A DNA stretch of 64,000 bases, taken from NCBI GenBank assembly GCA_021846985.1, contig JAJZVX010000006.1, forward strand, positions 62,001-126,000, given 5' to 3'. Shown in pieces: positions 35,464-43,975 of the stretch. The position numbers and the translations under genes were made by a program. The stretch comes from Acidobacteriota bacterium (GTDB lineage Bacteria > Acidobacteriota > Terriglobia > Terriglobales > Acidobacteriaceae). The first letter of the stretch is position 1, and each line of letters begins with the position of its first letter. The notes beneath the pieces are model-generated. The model was not told where the DNA came from and did no database searches. It saw only the letters and a list, made by a program, of their open reading frames with translations.

Positions 35464-35717
35464 CTCGGTTCGGCGCCTGGGGTTGAATGCGCGGCCCGCC
35501 GCGCCCCGACCTTTGCCGTCCGCGCCATCCTCCGGGCCCATGGCTCCCGCCGCGCGCGTGTGCTGCGATTCCGCTATCGCCGTACTCACCGCGCGGCCGG
35601 CCGCCTGTGCCTCGGGCACCTTCCAGCCGCACTTTGCTGCGCATTGCCTAGCGCGATCCGTCAGCCGTTCCCGAGAATCGGCGCCTGCGCGCATGCCGTA
35701 TCTGTGTCGGAGAAGAG

Positions 35718-36575
35718 ATGGAAGCCCGTAGATTCTGCGTATACAACCAGGCTAGCGAATGTTTCCTCAGCCTGGGCGTCATCGCCACCGAGACCATACC
35801 GGCGCAGCTCAAGGCATCAGCCAGCAGGCAAGCGTACCCCTACGACGAGGGCTTCTGGATCGTGCTCTCCAGCGAACTGCACCGCGCCCGCCTGGCCGCG
35901 CCGGCGCCCCTCGATCTTATTTATCTCGACAAGAACTATCGCGTTGTTCATCTCGTCGAGTCGTTTCACCGTCTTCGCATGACGATCCCCGGAGCAGGCG
36001 CCGCCAGCGTTCTGGCCCTGCCCGCCCACGCCATTTACTCGTCCCAGACCCAGGTTGGCCATCAGCTCGTGATCTGCGCCACCGAAGAGCTCGCCTTCCA
36101 GCTTAGCGGCGCTCCCGGATTCGACCCACCTGCCGCCCGCCATGCAGCGACGCACGAATCCAGAAACGTCAACTGGTTTGCCACCTATCTTTCCCATGGC
36201 GCTGCGCACAATCGCCGCCAGGCGCAACGCCAGGTGTGGCCCCGGCTGGTGGCGTACGACTGGGATGGAGCCGAGTTAGCCGTGCATGGCATTCGCGACG
36301 CCTCCGCCACTGGCCTCTATCTGCTCACTGAGAAGCGCTGGCCCCTCGGTGCCCGCGTGTGGATGACTCTGCAACGCACCGACGGCGCCGAAGAAAGCGC
36401 CGAGTCCTCCATTACCGTGCAGATGGAAGTGACCCGCTGGGGCTCCGACGGCGTTGGACTCGCTTTTGTTTCGCCCGAGAACGCGGAACATGGCCGCCGC
36501 GCGGAAACCGACCCGGCCGCCTGCGAAGAGGACGAGCCTCTAGCCGCAGCGGCCAAATCCGGCTTTATCAATTGA
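35718..36575 (+). CDS. DUF192-PilZ fusion protein
   Basis: N-terminus VYNQASECFLSLGV...PLDLIYLDKNYRVVHLVESF (DUF192-like), C-terminus RRQAQRQVWPRLVAYDWDGAELAVHGIRDASATGLYLLTEKRWPLGARVWMTL... (PilZ-like). Confidence 0.8.
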   Translation: MEARRFCVYNQASECFLSLGVIATETIPAQLKASASRQAYPYDEGFWIVLSSELHRARLAAPAPLDLIYLDKNYRVVHLVESFHRLRMTIPGAGAASVLALPAHAIYSSQTQVGHQLVICATEELAFQLSGAPGFDPPAARHAATHESRNVNWFATYLSHGAAHNRRQAQRQVWPRLVAYDWDGAELAVHGIRDASATGLYLLTEKRWPLGARVWMTLQRTDGAEESAESSITVQMEVTRWGSDGVGLAFVSPENAEHGRRAETDPAACEEDEPLAAAAKSGFIN

Positions 36576-36603
36576 CCCGCGGCGGGTTCATCCAGGAGGA
36601 GCC

Positions 36604-37863
36604 GTGAAACAGATCGGCAGCGAAAACGGACAAATGCTTATCATGGTGGCACTCTGCCTGCCCGTGCTGATGGGCTTTGTGGCGCTGGCCGTGGATGTGG
36701 GCGTGATGTTCCACACCAAGCGCCAATTGCAGATTGCCGCCGATGCCGCCGCCATCGGCGCGGCCCTCGATTACAAGTTTAACGGCTCGCTCTCGTCAGC
36801 CCAGCAGGCCGGGCTCAACGCCGCATCCACGAACGGCGTCACCAATGGGGTCAACGGCGCCACTGTCGCCATTAACATGCCTCCGGTCGACGGCCCCAAC
36901 GCCGGCGTCGCCGGCCTCATTGAAGCTGTCGTCACCCAGCCCAATCCGACCTTCTTCCTCAGCGTTCTCAACACCAACTCCGTCACCATCGGCGCCCGGG
37001 CCATCTCCGGCTCCGGACCCGGCGACGGATGTGTCTGGGCTCTGGCCAAGTCCGGCAGCGATATCTCCATTACCGGCTCCGGCACCATCTCCATCCCCGG
37101 CTGCGAGGTCTTCGACAACTCTGACAGCACCAACGCCCTCACCCTTACCGGCAGCGGCTCTCTCACCGCCAAGGCCATCGGCATCGTTGGCAACTACAGC
37201 AAAACCGGCTCTGGCAGCATCTATCCCACTCCCGTCACCGGCACCGCGCCCGTTGCCGATCCACTTTCCTCGCTCCAGTTTCCCGCGGTCAACACCGGCG
37301 GCTGCTCTTCCGCAGTCAGCTACAGCGACAGCAGCGCCCACACCATCGGACCGGGCTGCTACAACGGCATCTCCAACACCGGTAGCGGCTCCCTCACGCT
37401 CACACCCGGCAACTACACCATCAACGGTAACTTTAGCTCCACCGGTAGCGGCGGCATCAACTTCGGCGCCGGCACCTACATCATCACTGGCTCGCTCAGC
37501 ATCAGCGGTTCCGGCCCCCTGAACGGAACCGGCGTGACCTTCTTTACCCAGGGCACAACCAGCGTCTCAGGAAGCAGCGGCCTCAACCTCTCCGCGCCTA
37601 CCTCCGGCCCCGACGACGGTCTTCTCTTCTTCCAGTCCAGGAACGACACCAGCTCAATCACGATCAGCGGCTCCAGTAACATGAGCCTCCAAGGCATTAT
37701 TTATGCTCCTTCCTCTGCCCTCAGCTTCAGCGGCTCCGGCTCCGCCAACATCTACACCGATCTCATCGTCGATTCCGTCTCGTTTACCGGAAGCACCCCC
37801 TTCACGAACTACTCCACCATCAACAGCTCTTCCGTGCTGGGAAAAATCGGATTGGAGGAGTAA
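36604..37863 (+). CDS. tadG: TadG-like pilus assembly protein with Gly/Ser-rich beta-helix-like C-terminus
   Basis: N-terminus SENGQMLIMVALCLPVLMGFVALAVDVGVMFHTKRQLQIAADAAAIGAA; remainder composed of ITGSGS-type repeats. Confidence 0.85.
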   Translation: MKQIGSENGQMLIMVALCLPVLMGFVALAVDVGVMFHTKRQLQIAADAAAIGAALDYKFNGSLSSAQQAGLNAASTNGVTNGVNGATVAINMPPVDGPNAGVAGLIEAVVTQPNPTFFLSVLNTNSVTIGARAISGSGPGDGCVWALAKSGSDISITGSGTISIPGCEVFDNSDSTNALTLTGSGSLTAKAIGIVGNYSKTGSGSIYPTPVTGTAPVADPLSSLQFPAVNTGGCSSAVSYSDSSAHTIGPGCYNGISNTGSGSLTLTPGNYTINGNFSSTGSGGINFGAGTYIITGSLSISGSGPLNGTGVTFFTQGTTSVSGSSGLNLSAPTSGPDDGLLFFQSRNDTSSITISGSSNMSLQGIIYAPSSALSFSGSGSANIYTDLIVDSVSFTGSTPFTNYSTINSSSVLGKIGLEE

Positions 37864-37867
37864 TCCC

Positions 37868-38350
37868 ATGCGCAAAACAGGAGTACGCCATCGCAAGGAG
37901 CGCCGTTCTTCTTTCCGCCAGCCGGCGATGGAGAATGGCCAGGCTCTCGTCGAGCTCGCTCTCTCCCTGCCTCTGCTCATGCTGCTTCTACTCGGCGCCG
38001 CCGAGTTCGCCCGGGGGGCTTATGCGGCCATCGAAGTCTCTGACGCGGCCAAGGCCGGCGTCCAGTACGGCGCCCAGAACGCCACCGCCGCCTCCGACAC
38101 CACCGGCGTTCAAGATGCCGCTACCGCCGGCGCGCCCGACATCACCCTTGGCTCCACAACTGTCTCCATCTCCTGCATCTGCTCCGACGGCTCCGCCTCC
38201 ACCTGCCTGCGCACCGACTGCCCCACTTCGCACATTGAAGAAACTCTTTCGGTGCAGACGCAAACCACCTTCGATCCCCTCATCTATGCGCCCGGCTTGC
38301 CCAATTCCTTCACGCTCTATGGACAGGCCACGCAGAAGGTGCTGCAATGA
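37868..38350 (+). CDS. tadE: TadE-family minor pseudopilin
   Basis: ENGQALVELALSLPLLMLLLLGAAEFARGAYAAIEVSDAAKAGVQYGA. Confidence 0.88.
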   Translation: MRKTGVRHRKERRSSFRQPAMENGQALVELALSLPLLMLLLLGAAEFARGAYAAIEVSDAAKAGVQYGAQNATAASDTTGVQDAATAGAPDITLGSTTVSISCICSDGSASTCLRTDCPTSHIEETLSVQTQTTFDPLIYAPGLPNSFTLYGQATQKVLQ

Positions 38351-38874
38351 CCTCCCCGGCGCTCGCCAGACAAACAAAATGCCGTTCCCGGCGCCTCCGC
38401 GGGCTTCTTCACGCCAACCGCGGATCCGCGCTTGTTGAAACGGCTTTTTCTGCCAGCCTCCTGATCGTCATGCTCATTGGCATGATGGAGATGACTCTCG
38501 CTCTTTACGCCTACCTTTTCGTTTCCGACGCGGCGCGCGAGGCCACGCGTTACGCCATCGTCCGTGGCTCCACTTCCTGCGTCAACACTCCCAATCTTCC
38601 CGGTTGCGATGCCAGCGCCGCCGACATTCAGAACTACCTCCAGACCCTCGGCTATCCGGCCCTGATGGCCGGCAACCTCACCTCGACCACCACCTGGCTC
38701 ACCGTCAGCTCCGGTCCGCCTGCCACATGGTCTTCCTGCACCAGCGGCACCTGCAATGCTCCCGGCAACCTCGTCGAAGTCACGGTGCAATATGCGTTCC
38801 CTCTCAGCATCCCCTTCGTACCCGCCTCTACGCTCACTTTGTCGAGCACCTCAGAGATGGTCATTGCGCAATAG
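38347..38874 (+). CDS. TadE-family minor pseudopilin (second copy)
   Basis: NRGSALVETAFSASLLIVMLIGMMEMTLALYAYLFVSDAAREATRYAIVRG; overlaps the upstream gene (ATGA). Confidence 0.87.
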   Translation: MTSPALARQTKCRSRRLRGLLHANRGSALVETAFSASLLIVMLIGMMEMTLALYAYLFVSDAAREATRYAIVRGSTSCVNTPNLPGCDASAADIQNYLQTLGYPALMAGNLTSTTTWLTVSSGPPATWSSCTSGTCNAPGNLVEVTVQYAFPLSIPFVPASTLTLSSTSEMVIAQ

Positions 38875-38916
38875 CTCGGCTCCGGAGTTCACACGTCCAT
38901 TTGAAGATGGAGCCCC

Positions 38917-38943
38917 ATGGCATTTCTCCGGGGGGAATGCCAT
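38917..38943. terminator. Hairpin ATGGCATTTCTCCGGGGGGAATGCCAT between convergent genes
   Basis: 8-bp perfect stem plus inner G-C/G-U pairs, lies between convergent tadE and the TonB-like gene; no following T tract, so terminator function is inferred. Confidence 0.5.
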
Positions 38944-38994
38944 CCGGCCAGCCTGTTTTGCGAACCCGGCAGCTCTGCAGCCGCTACAGCCGCT

Positions 38995-40329
38995 CTATTC
39001 CGTCTCGTTCGGGATCACCAGCACCACTTCCACCGCAGCCAGCGCCCCGTTCTGCATTGCCGGCCGGAACCTCCATTGCGCCAACGACTGCAACACCAGC
39101 GTCGCCTGCGGCGTCTGCGGCGGATACACCAGGCTCAGCCGCTCGAACCGCCCCTGGCGATTCACGATGCCGTGCAACACCATCGCATCCGCGTCCAGCA
39201 GCGCAGGAATCAGGTGCGGCCGCACCACATCGTAGGGCCACGGCGCATCGAGAGCCGCCGCGCCGCCTGTCGCACGGGCGTCCGCTTCCGGCAGAGAGTA
39301 CTGAAGAATCCAGTTCCGCGTCTGCCCCACCCGCAAATACACCGTATAGGCCATGCGCCCGCCCCATATCCGCAGCAGTTCTGGATACTCATCCTCCAGC
39401 GACGAGCCCACCACCACCACGCCAAACCGCCCGTCCTTGGGAAACGTCAGGTGATCCGTCTCGGCCGCGCCCAGCGCGCCGCTTTGCCGCGCAGCGCCCG
39501 CGGCGCCTGAGCCCTTCGACTTGGCCGCCGTGGCCGCTTTACCGCTCGATCCATCCTGCTCCGGTCCTCCATCGATTCCAGAATTGCTCTCCACCAGCCC
39601 CTGAGCTCTGGTTTTCTCGATCAGGTCCGGCCGCGTCTGGTTGGCCGGCGGCAGCGTTGCCGTGCCTTTCTTCATGCGCACGTCCGAAAGCGAAAGCGCG
39701 GCGGCCGGCGTCGGCTCTTTCGTCGACTCCGACGGCATGGACGGCGCCATTTGCAACAGTTCCTGCCCTTCCACCTTCACCGGCGTGGTGGTTCCCGGCA
39801 ACAGCGCATGGAACGGCACTTGCGCATCTGTCGCCGTCAAGCCCACATCACTCAACGTCAGCTCTTCGTTGGGTTCCACCAGGCTCGGCCGCGCCTTAGC
39901 GGCTGATGGCGGCTGCGGCCGCGGCAGCACAATCTCTTTCACCAGCTTCTTTTTCGGCGTCCAGACGGCCACCGCCGGAACCGGGATCTTCTCCTTGAGC
40001 TTCAGATTCGGCGGCAGATCCGGTTGCACCAGCGTTTGAAGAGCCGCTTCAAATTGCGGCAACTCCCAAGGCTCCGTCCCTCCCGCTGGCTGGCTCTTCA
40101 CATCCGCACCGTCACCCGCCTGCGCTTTGCCGATTTTGGGCGTGCGCGCCGCCACTGGCTCCCGCAGACGCAACTCCACCTGCCGGACGGCATAGCGATC
40201 ATTCAACCATGGATCGCGAACCAGCGGCGCATGCGTCAGCGTATACACCGCCACAACCGCCACCAGGCCGTGCACCACCATCGACAGCGCATAGGGCGCC
40301 GCGCCCGCGCCTTCTTCCGGCCGGTCCAC
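38995..40329 (-). CDS. TonB-like (energy transducer C-terminal domain) protein, antisense within the Tad locus
   Basis: 444 aa; N-terminal TM, Pro/charged linker, C-terminus MVLHGIVNRQGRFERLSLVYPPQTPQATLVLQSLAQWRFRPAMQNGALAAVEVVLVIP; GTG start. Confidence 0.75.
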   Translation of the reverse strand: MDRPEEGAGAAPYALSMVVHGLVAVVAVYTLTHAPLVRDPWLNDRYAVRQVELRLREPVAARTPKIGKAQAGDGADVKSQPAGGTEPWELPQFEAALQTLVQPDLPPNLKLKEKIPVPAVAVWTPKKKLVKEIVLPRPQPPSAAKARPSLVEPNEELTLSDVGLTATDAQVPFHALLPGTTTPVKVEGQELLQMAPSMPSESTKEPTPAAALSLSDVRMKKGTATLPPANQTRPDLIEKTRAQGLVESNSGIDGGPEQDGSSGKAATAAKSKGSGAAGAARQSGALGAAETDHLTFPKDGRFGVVVVGSSLEDEYPELLRIWGGRMAYTVYLRVGQTRNWILQYSLPEADARATGGAAALDAPWPYDVVRPHLIPALLDADAMVLHGIVNRQGRFERLSLVYPPQTPQATLVLQSLAQWRFRPAMQNGALAAVEVVLVIPNETE

Positions 40330-40600
40330 GAACAGCGATTGCAGGGAGGAAGTTTTCGTACGTCCAAACCTCGTCCATCAGATGCGCATCCGCGAGAATG
40401 CCTTGCTCCCGGTCCCTTGCCTCAGGAGACACTCCTCTCTTCGTTGCACTGCGATTGCCACTTCCACGCGCGGCGGCCATCAGCCCGCCCAGTCCGCGCC
40501 ATTTTTCTGCAAACTCCCGGGAAGCGCGGTAAAACGGCCTCTGCTGCCGCTGGCCGCATGCCGCCGTCGCGTCTGGTTGGCGACACAGGAGCCGCCCATG

Positions 40601-40624
40601 GTAAACATCCGTTCACACTCGTTC
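40601..40624 (+). promoter_or_regulatory. Putative enhancer site B: GTAAACATCCGTTCACACTCGTTC
   Basis: 19/24 identical to site A; ends 57 bp before the -24 GG of the cpaB promoter. Confidence 0.72.
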
Positions 40625-40678
40625 CGGCTTCTGCCTGCCTAATCTCCTTATTCCGCGCATGATTACCGCCTTTTGCCT

Positions 40679-40695
40679 GTGGCACGGCAATTGCA
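40679..40695 (+). promoter_or_regulatory. Putative sigma-54 promoter: GTGGCACGGCAATTGCA (exact TGGCACG-N4-TTGCA)
   Basis: Perfect consensus -24/-12 element 54 nt upstream of cpaB. Confidence 0.85.
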
Positions 40696-40748
40696 ATCAC
40701 CACTCCGGCATCTCCGGGCCAGGGCCGCATCGCCCACAAGGAAACCGC

Positions 40749-41600
40749 ATGAATCGACGACTGTTTACCATTCTCGCCATCTCGTTCCTCGTGGCCTGCG
40801 TCAGCTCACTTCTGGTCTACCGCATGGTCGGCAATCGCGTGAGTTCCGTCCGCAAACAGGCCACCACGCGTGTGGTAGCGGCCGCCACTGACATCAAGAT
40901 CGGCACGGTGCTCAGTGCTGCTAATCTCACCACCGTAGACATCGCCAGTACGCTGCCTGAAGGAGCCATCCTGAAGCCCGCCGACGCTATCGGCCGCGGT
41001 GTCGTAACCGACCTCTACCGCGGCGAGCCGATTCTCAACAATCGCCTTGCTCCGCTCGGTTCCGGCGGAGGCTTGGCCGCCACCATCCGCAAGGGTATGC
41101 GCGCACTTGCCGTCAAGGTCGATGAGGTCGTGGGCGTCGCCGGCTTTGTCACACCCGGCATGCGCGTCGATGTTCTTGTCTCCGGCGATCCCCCGGGCGC
41201 CTTTAACCCCACTTCCGGCGCCGAGGTCCGCACCCTCCTCCAAAACATCGAGGTGCTCTCCGCCGGAACCGACATCCAAAAGGACACCGACGGCAAGCCT
41301 CAGCAGGTGCACGTAGTCAACCTTCTGGTGACGCCGGAGCAGGCCGAGGTTCTTTCTCTCGCCAGCAATCACACCCACTATCAGATCCAGCTTGTCCTCA
41401 GAAACCCTCTCGACACGCAGGTCGCCAAGGTGCAGGGTCTTTCGATGTCCACTCTCTTCGGCGGCGCGCCGACCGCGCCTGCCCACAAAACCGGACTCGC
41501 CCATCCGCGCCGCCAGTCCACACCGGTCTACTCCGTCGTTGTCTTCAACGGAGCGCAGCGCAGTGTGCAGAACTTTGAATTGCACGAGGAAAAGCAGTGA
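40749..41600 (+). CDS. cpaB: Flp pilus assembly protein CpaB/RcpC
   Basis: N-terminal TM, SAF domain (TRVVAAATDIKIGTVLSAANLTTVDIA), RcpC domain. Confidence 0.94.
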   Translation: MNRRLFTILAISFLVACVSSLLVYRMVGNRVSSVRKQATTRVVAAATDIKIGTVLSAANLTTVDIASTLPEGAILKPADAIGRGVVTDLYRGEPILNNRLAPLGSGGGLAATIRKGMRALAVKVDEVVGVAGFVTPGMRVDVLVSGDPPGAFNPTSGAEVRTLLQNIEVLSAGTDIQKDTDGKPQQVHVVNLLVTPEQAEVLSLASNHTHYQIQLVLRNPLDTQVAKVQGLSMSTLFGGAPTAPAHKTGLAHPRRQSTPVYSVVVFNGAQRSVQNFELHEEKQ

Positions 41601-43156
41601 GAGCCCGCTTCCATCTTCGATTGCCCATTCTCGGCGCCTCCTTCTGCTGCATGGGCATGTGCCCGGCGCTTCAGGCGCAGGCTCTGACCATGCCGCTGCA
41701 TTCCTATGCGGCTCCCGTCGCCGACCGCGCCGACGACCTTGTTGTCGCTGCCGGCAAATCCGTGATTATTGATTGCGCACACCCCATCGAGCGCGTCGCG
41801 GTTGGTCTGGGCGATTACGCCGAGGCGATTGCCGTTACCCGCAATGAGATCCTGGTGAACGGCAAGACTCCCGGCGTGACCAGCCTCATCGTATGGGAGC
41901 AGGGAGGTCTCCGCCAGTTCTTCAATGTCAAGATCCTGGTGGGCGCGGATCAGACAGAAGACCATCTCGCGGGCATCCGCCGCGAGCTTGCCAGACAGCT
42001 TCCCGGACAACCCATCCGCGTCAGTTTTGAAAACAACACTCTCTTTCTCTCCGGCACGGCTGACGATCTCAACAGCTCTGACCGCGCCCTCCAGATTGCC
42101 TCCACCTCCGGCAAGGTCGTCAACCTGCTCAATGTAAAGGTACCGCCCGCCGAGCCGCAGATTCTTCTCAAGGTGATTTTCGCCAGCGTTGACCGCATCC
42201 GCAGCAACCAACTCGGCATGAACCTGTTCTCTACCGGGCTGGGCAACACCATAGGCGGCACTACGACCGGCCAGTTCTCTCCGCCCACGGTTGCGCTGCC
42301 CAGCGCCACCAGCGGCGCCACCGCCACGCTTTCCAACGAGCTCAACCTCTTCGCTTTCTTCCCCGGCCTTAATCTGGGAGCCACCATTCAAGCCCTTGAA
42401 ACCGAGGGCCTGGTCCAGGTGCTGGCCGAGCCCAACGTCCTGGCGCAAAACGGCAAACAAGCCAGCTTCCTGGCCGGGGGCGAGTATCCCTATCCCGTCG
42501 TGCAGGGCAACACAGGCGTTGTGAGCGGCTCCTCCGTGACCATTGAATTCAAGGAGTACGGCGTGCGCCTCAACTTCATCCCCACCATCACGCCGCGCGG
42601 CACCATCCGTCTGCAAGTTGCTCCCGAGGTCAGCTCGCTTGACTTCACCAACGCCATCACCATCTCCGGTTTCCAGGTTCCCGCCATCGACGTGCGCAAC
42701 GTCAACACGGAAGTGGAACTGGCGCAGGGGCAGAGCTTCGCCATTGGCGGTCTGCTCGACAACCGCGAAACCGAAACCTTTGAGAAGATTCCTTTCCTCG
42801 GCGACATCCCCATCCTCGGCAAGTTCTTCCAGTCCATCAACAAGACCAAGTCCAACACCGAACTTATCGTCATCGTTACCCCAGAGATCGTCGAACCGAT
42901 CAAACGGGGCGGGCCTTTGCCGCAGTTGAAATTCCCCGCCACCTTTTTACCGCCGAACTCCGGCATTCCCATGCACACTCCTGATGCCCTGCCAGCCGGC
43001 GTGCCGCCGCCACCGCCCAGCACCATGCCAGTGGAAAAGCTCATTGAAAGCATGAAACCGGAGAAACCGCTCAGCATCGACAACACTTCAAACGGCCCTG
43101 CCGGCTCAATGGGATCCGGATCGTCCATCGGTTCCTCTCCGGGCTCTTCGCAATGA
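41597..43156 (+). CDS. cpaC: Tad secretin CpaC/RcpA
   Basis: Pilus-formation N-terminal domain and secretin core (VPAIDVRNVNTEVELAQGQSFAIGGLLDNR...ELIVIVTPEIVEP). Confidence 0.95.
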   Translation: MRARFHLRLPILGASFCCMGMCPALQAQALTMPLHSYAAPVADRADDLVVAAGKSVIIDCAHPIERVAVGLGDYAEAIAVTRNEILVNGKTPGVTSLIVWEQGGLRQFFNVKILVGADQTEDHLAGIRRELARQLPGQPIRVSFENNTLFLSGTADDLNSSDRALQIASTSGKVVNLLNVKVPPAEPQILLKVIFASVDRIRSNQLGMNLFSTGLGNTIGGTTTGQFSPPTVALPSATSGATATLSNELNLFAFFPGLNLGATIQALETEGLVQVLAEPNVLAQNGKQASFLAGGEYPYPVVQGNTGVVSGSSVTIEFKEYGVRLNFIPTITPRGTIRLQVAPEVSSLDFTNAITISGFQVPAIDVRNVNTEVELAQGQSFAIGGLLDNRETETFEKIPFLGDIPILGKFFQSINKTKSNTELIVIVTPEIVEPIKRGGPLPQLKFPATFLPPNSGIPMHTPDALPAGVPPPPPSTMPVEKLIESMKPEKPLSIDNTSNGPAGSMGSGSSIGSSPGSSQ

Positions 43157-43278
43157 GTCCGCGCACGGAGCGAGCGGGCTCACGACGTCCGCCGTACCGT
43201 ACCACCGCGCCCCGCGATCGTTGCCCAACTGCCCCTGACAAGGCAAACTTCCCCGCAACCATAATGGAGGACAACCCA

Positions 43279-43755
43279 ATGAAACGCTCCAGATCGATGC
43301 TGTCACACATCATCACCTGGCTGATTCACCAGAAACAAAGACCCGACATCCGCCTGCGCATCTCCAACCTTACTCGCCGGACCATCCTCGCCAGTTCCGC
43401 CGAGCTGGCCGACAGCGGCCAAAAACGCAGAAAAGGCCTCCTGGGCCGCAACACGCTCGCACCCGGCGAAGGTCTCTGGATCCTTCCCTGCGAGGCCGTT
43501 CACACCTTCGGCATGCGCTTTCCCATCGACCTCATCTACCTGGACCGCAATCACCACATCAAGAAGGTCCGCAGCAACGTTCGCCCGTGGCGCCTGTCGG
43601 CCTGCTTCACGGCCCACTCCGTGATCGAGCTCGCCAGCGGCACCATTCGCCAAACGCAAACGCAGCCCGGCGACAGGATCGAGTTTGCCTCCACGCCTTT
43701 TGCCGAGGAAGCTTCCTCCGCTTTTTCCGCCCATGCCCTGGGCGTCGCAGATTAA
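43279..43755 (+). CDS. DUF192 family protein
   Basis: RKGLLGRNTLAPGEGLWILPCEAVHTFGMRFPIDLIYLDRNHHIKKVRSNVRPWRLS; alternative start at 43264. Confidence 0.87.
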   Translation: MKRSRSMLSHIITWLIHQKQRPDIRLRISNLTRRTILASSAELADSGQKRRKGLLGRNTLAPGEGLWILPCEAVHTFGMRFPIDLIYLDRNHHIKKVRSNVRPWRLSACFTAHSVIELASGTIRQTQTQPGDRIEFASTPFAEEASSAFSAHALGVAD

Positions 43756-43817
43756 CCCGGCTGCCGCTCAAACACGCGCCGCCACCTGTAAACCCGGCGA
43801 ACCTGCCCGAACGCTTT

Positions 43818-43841
43818 GTATACGGCCGTTCACACACCGCA
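43818..43841 (+). promoter_or_regulatory. Putative enhancer site C: GTATACGGCCGTTCACACACCGCA
   Basis: 16/24 identical to site B, 14/24 to site A; ends 58 bp before the -24 GG of the flp promoter. Confidence 0.65.
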
Positions 43842-43896
43842 TCCCGCGTACCGCCTCTAAGTTGTTGATTTAGCGCAGAACCCGGCAGCACGCAGA

Positions 43897-43913
43897 ATGG
43901 TCATCCACTTGCT
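43897..43913 (+). promoter_or_regulatory. Putative sigma-54 promoter: ATGGTCATCCACTTGCT
   Basis: -24 TGG and -12 TTGCT with exact GG-N10-GC spacing, 63 nt upstream of flp. Confidence 0.72.
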
Positions 43914-43928
43914 TCATCCATCGCATCA

Positions 43929-43945
43929 CCCAGAAACCTTCTGGG
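43929..43945 (+). promoter_or_regulatory. 5'-UTR hairpin CCCAGAA-ACC-TTCTGGG of the flp mRNA
   Basis: Perfect 7-bp stem with 3-nt loop, about 5 nt after the TSS predicted from the sigma-54 element. Confidence 0.6.
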
Positions 43946-43975
43946 AAAACAAAATTCGTACTCGGGGGAATTACC

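Noticed and set aside
40445-40460. Minus-strand sigma-54-like element (TGGCAATCGCAGTGCA) that could drive the TonB-like gene
   Set aside because: GG-N10-GC spacing fits, but the -12 box is GTGC rather than TTGC and the enhancer-like motif is not found at the expected distance, so it is below my reporting threshold.
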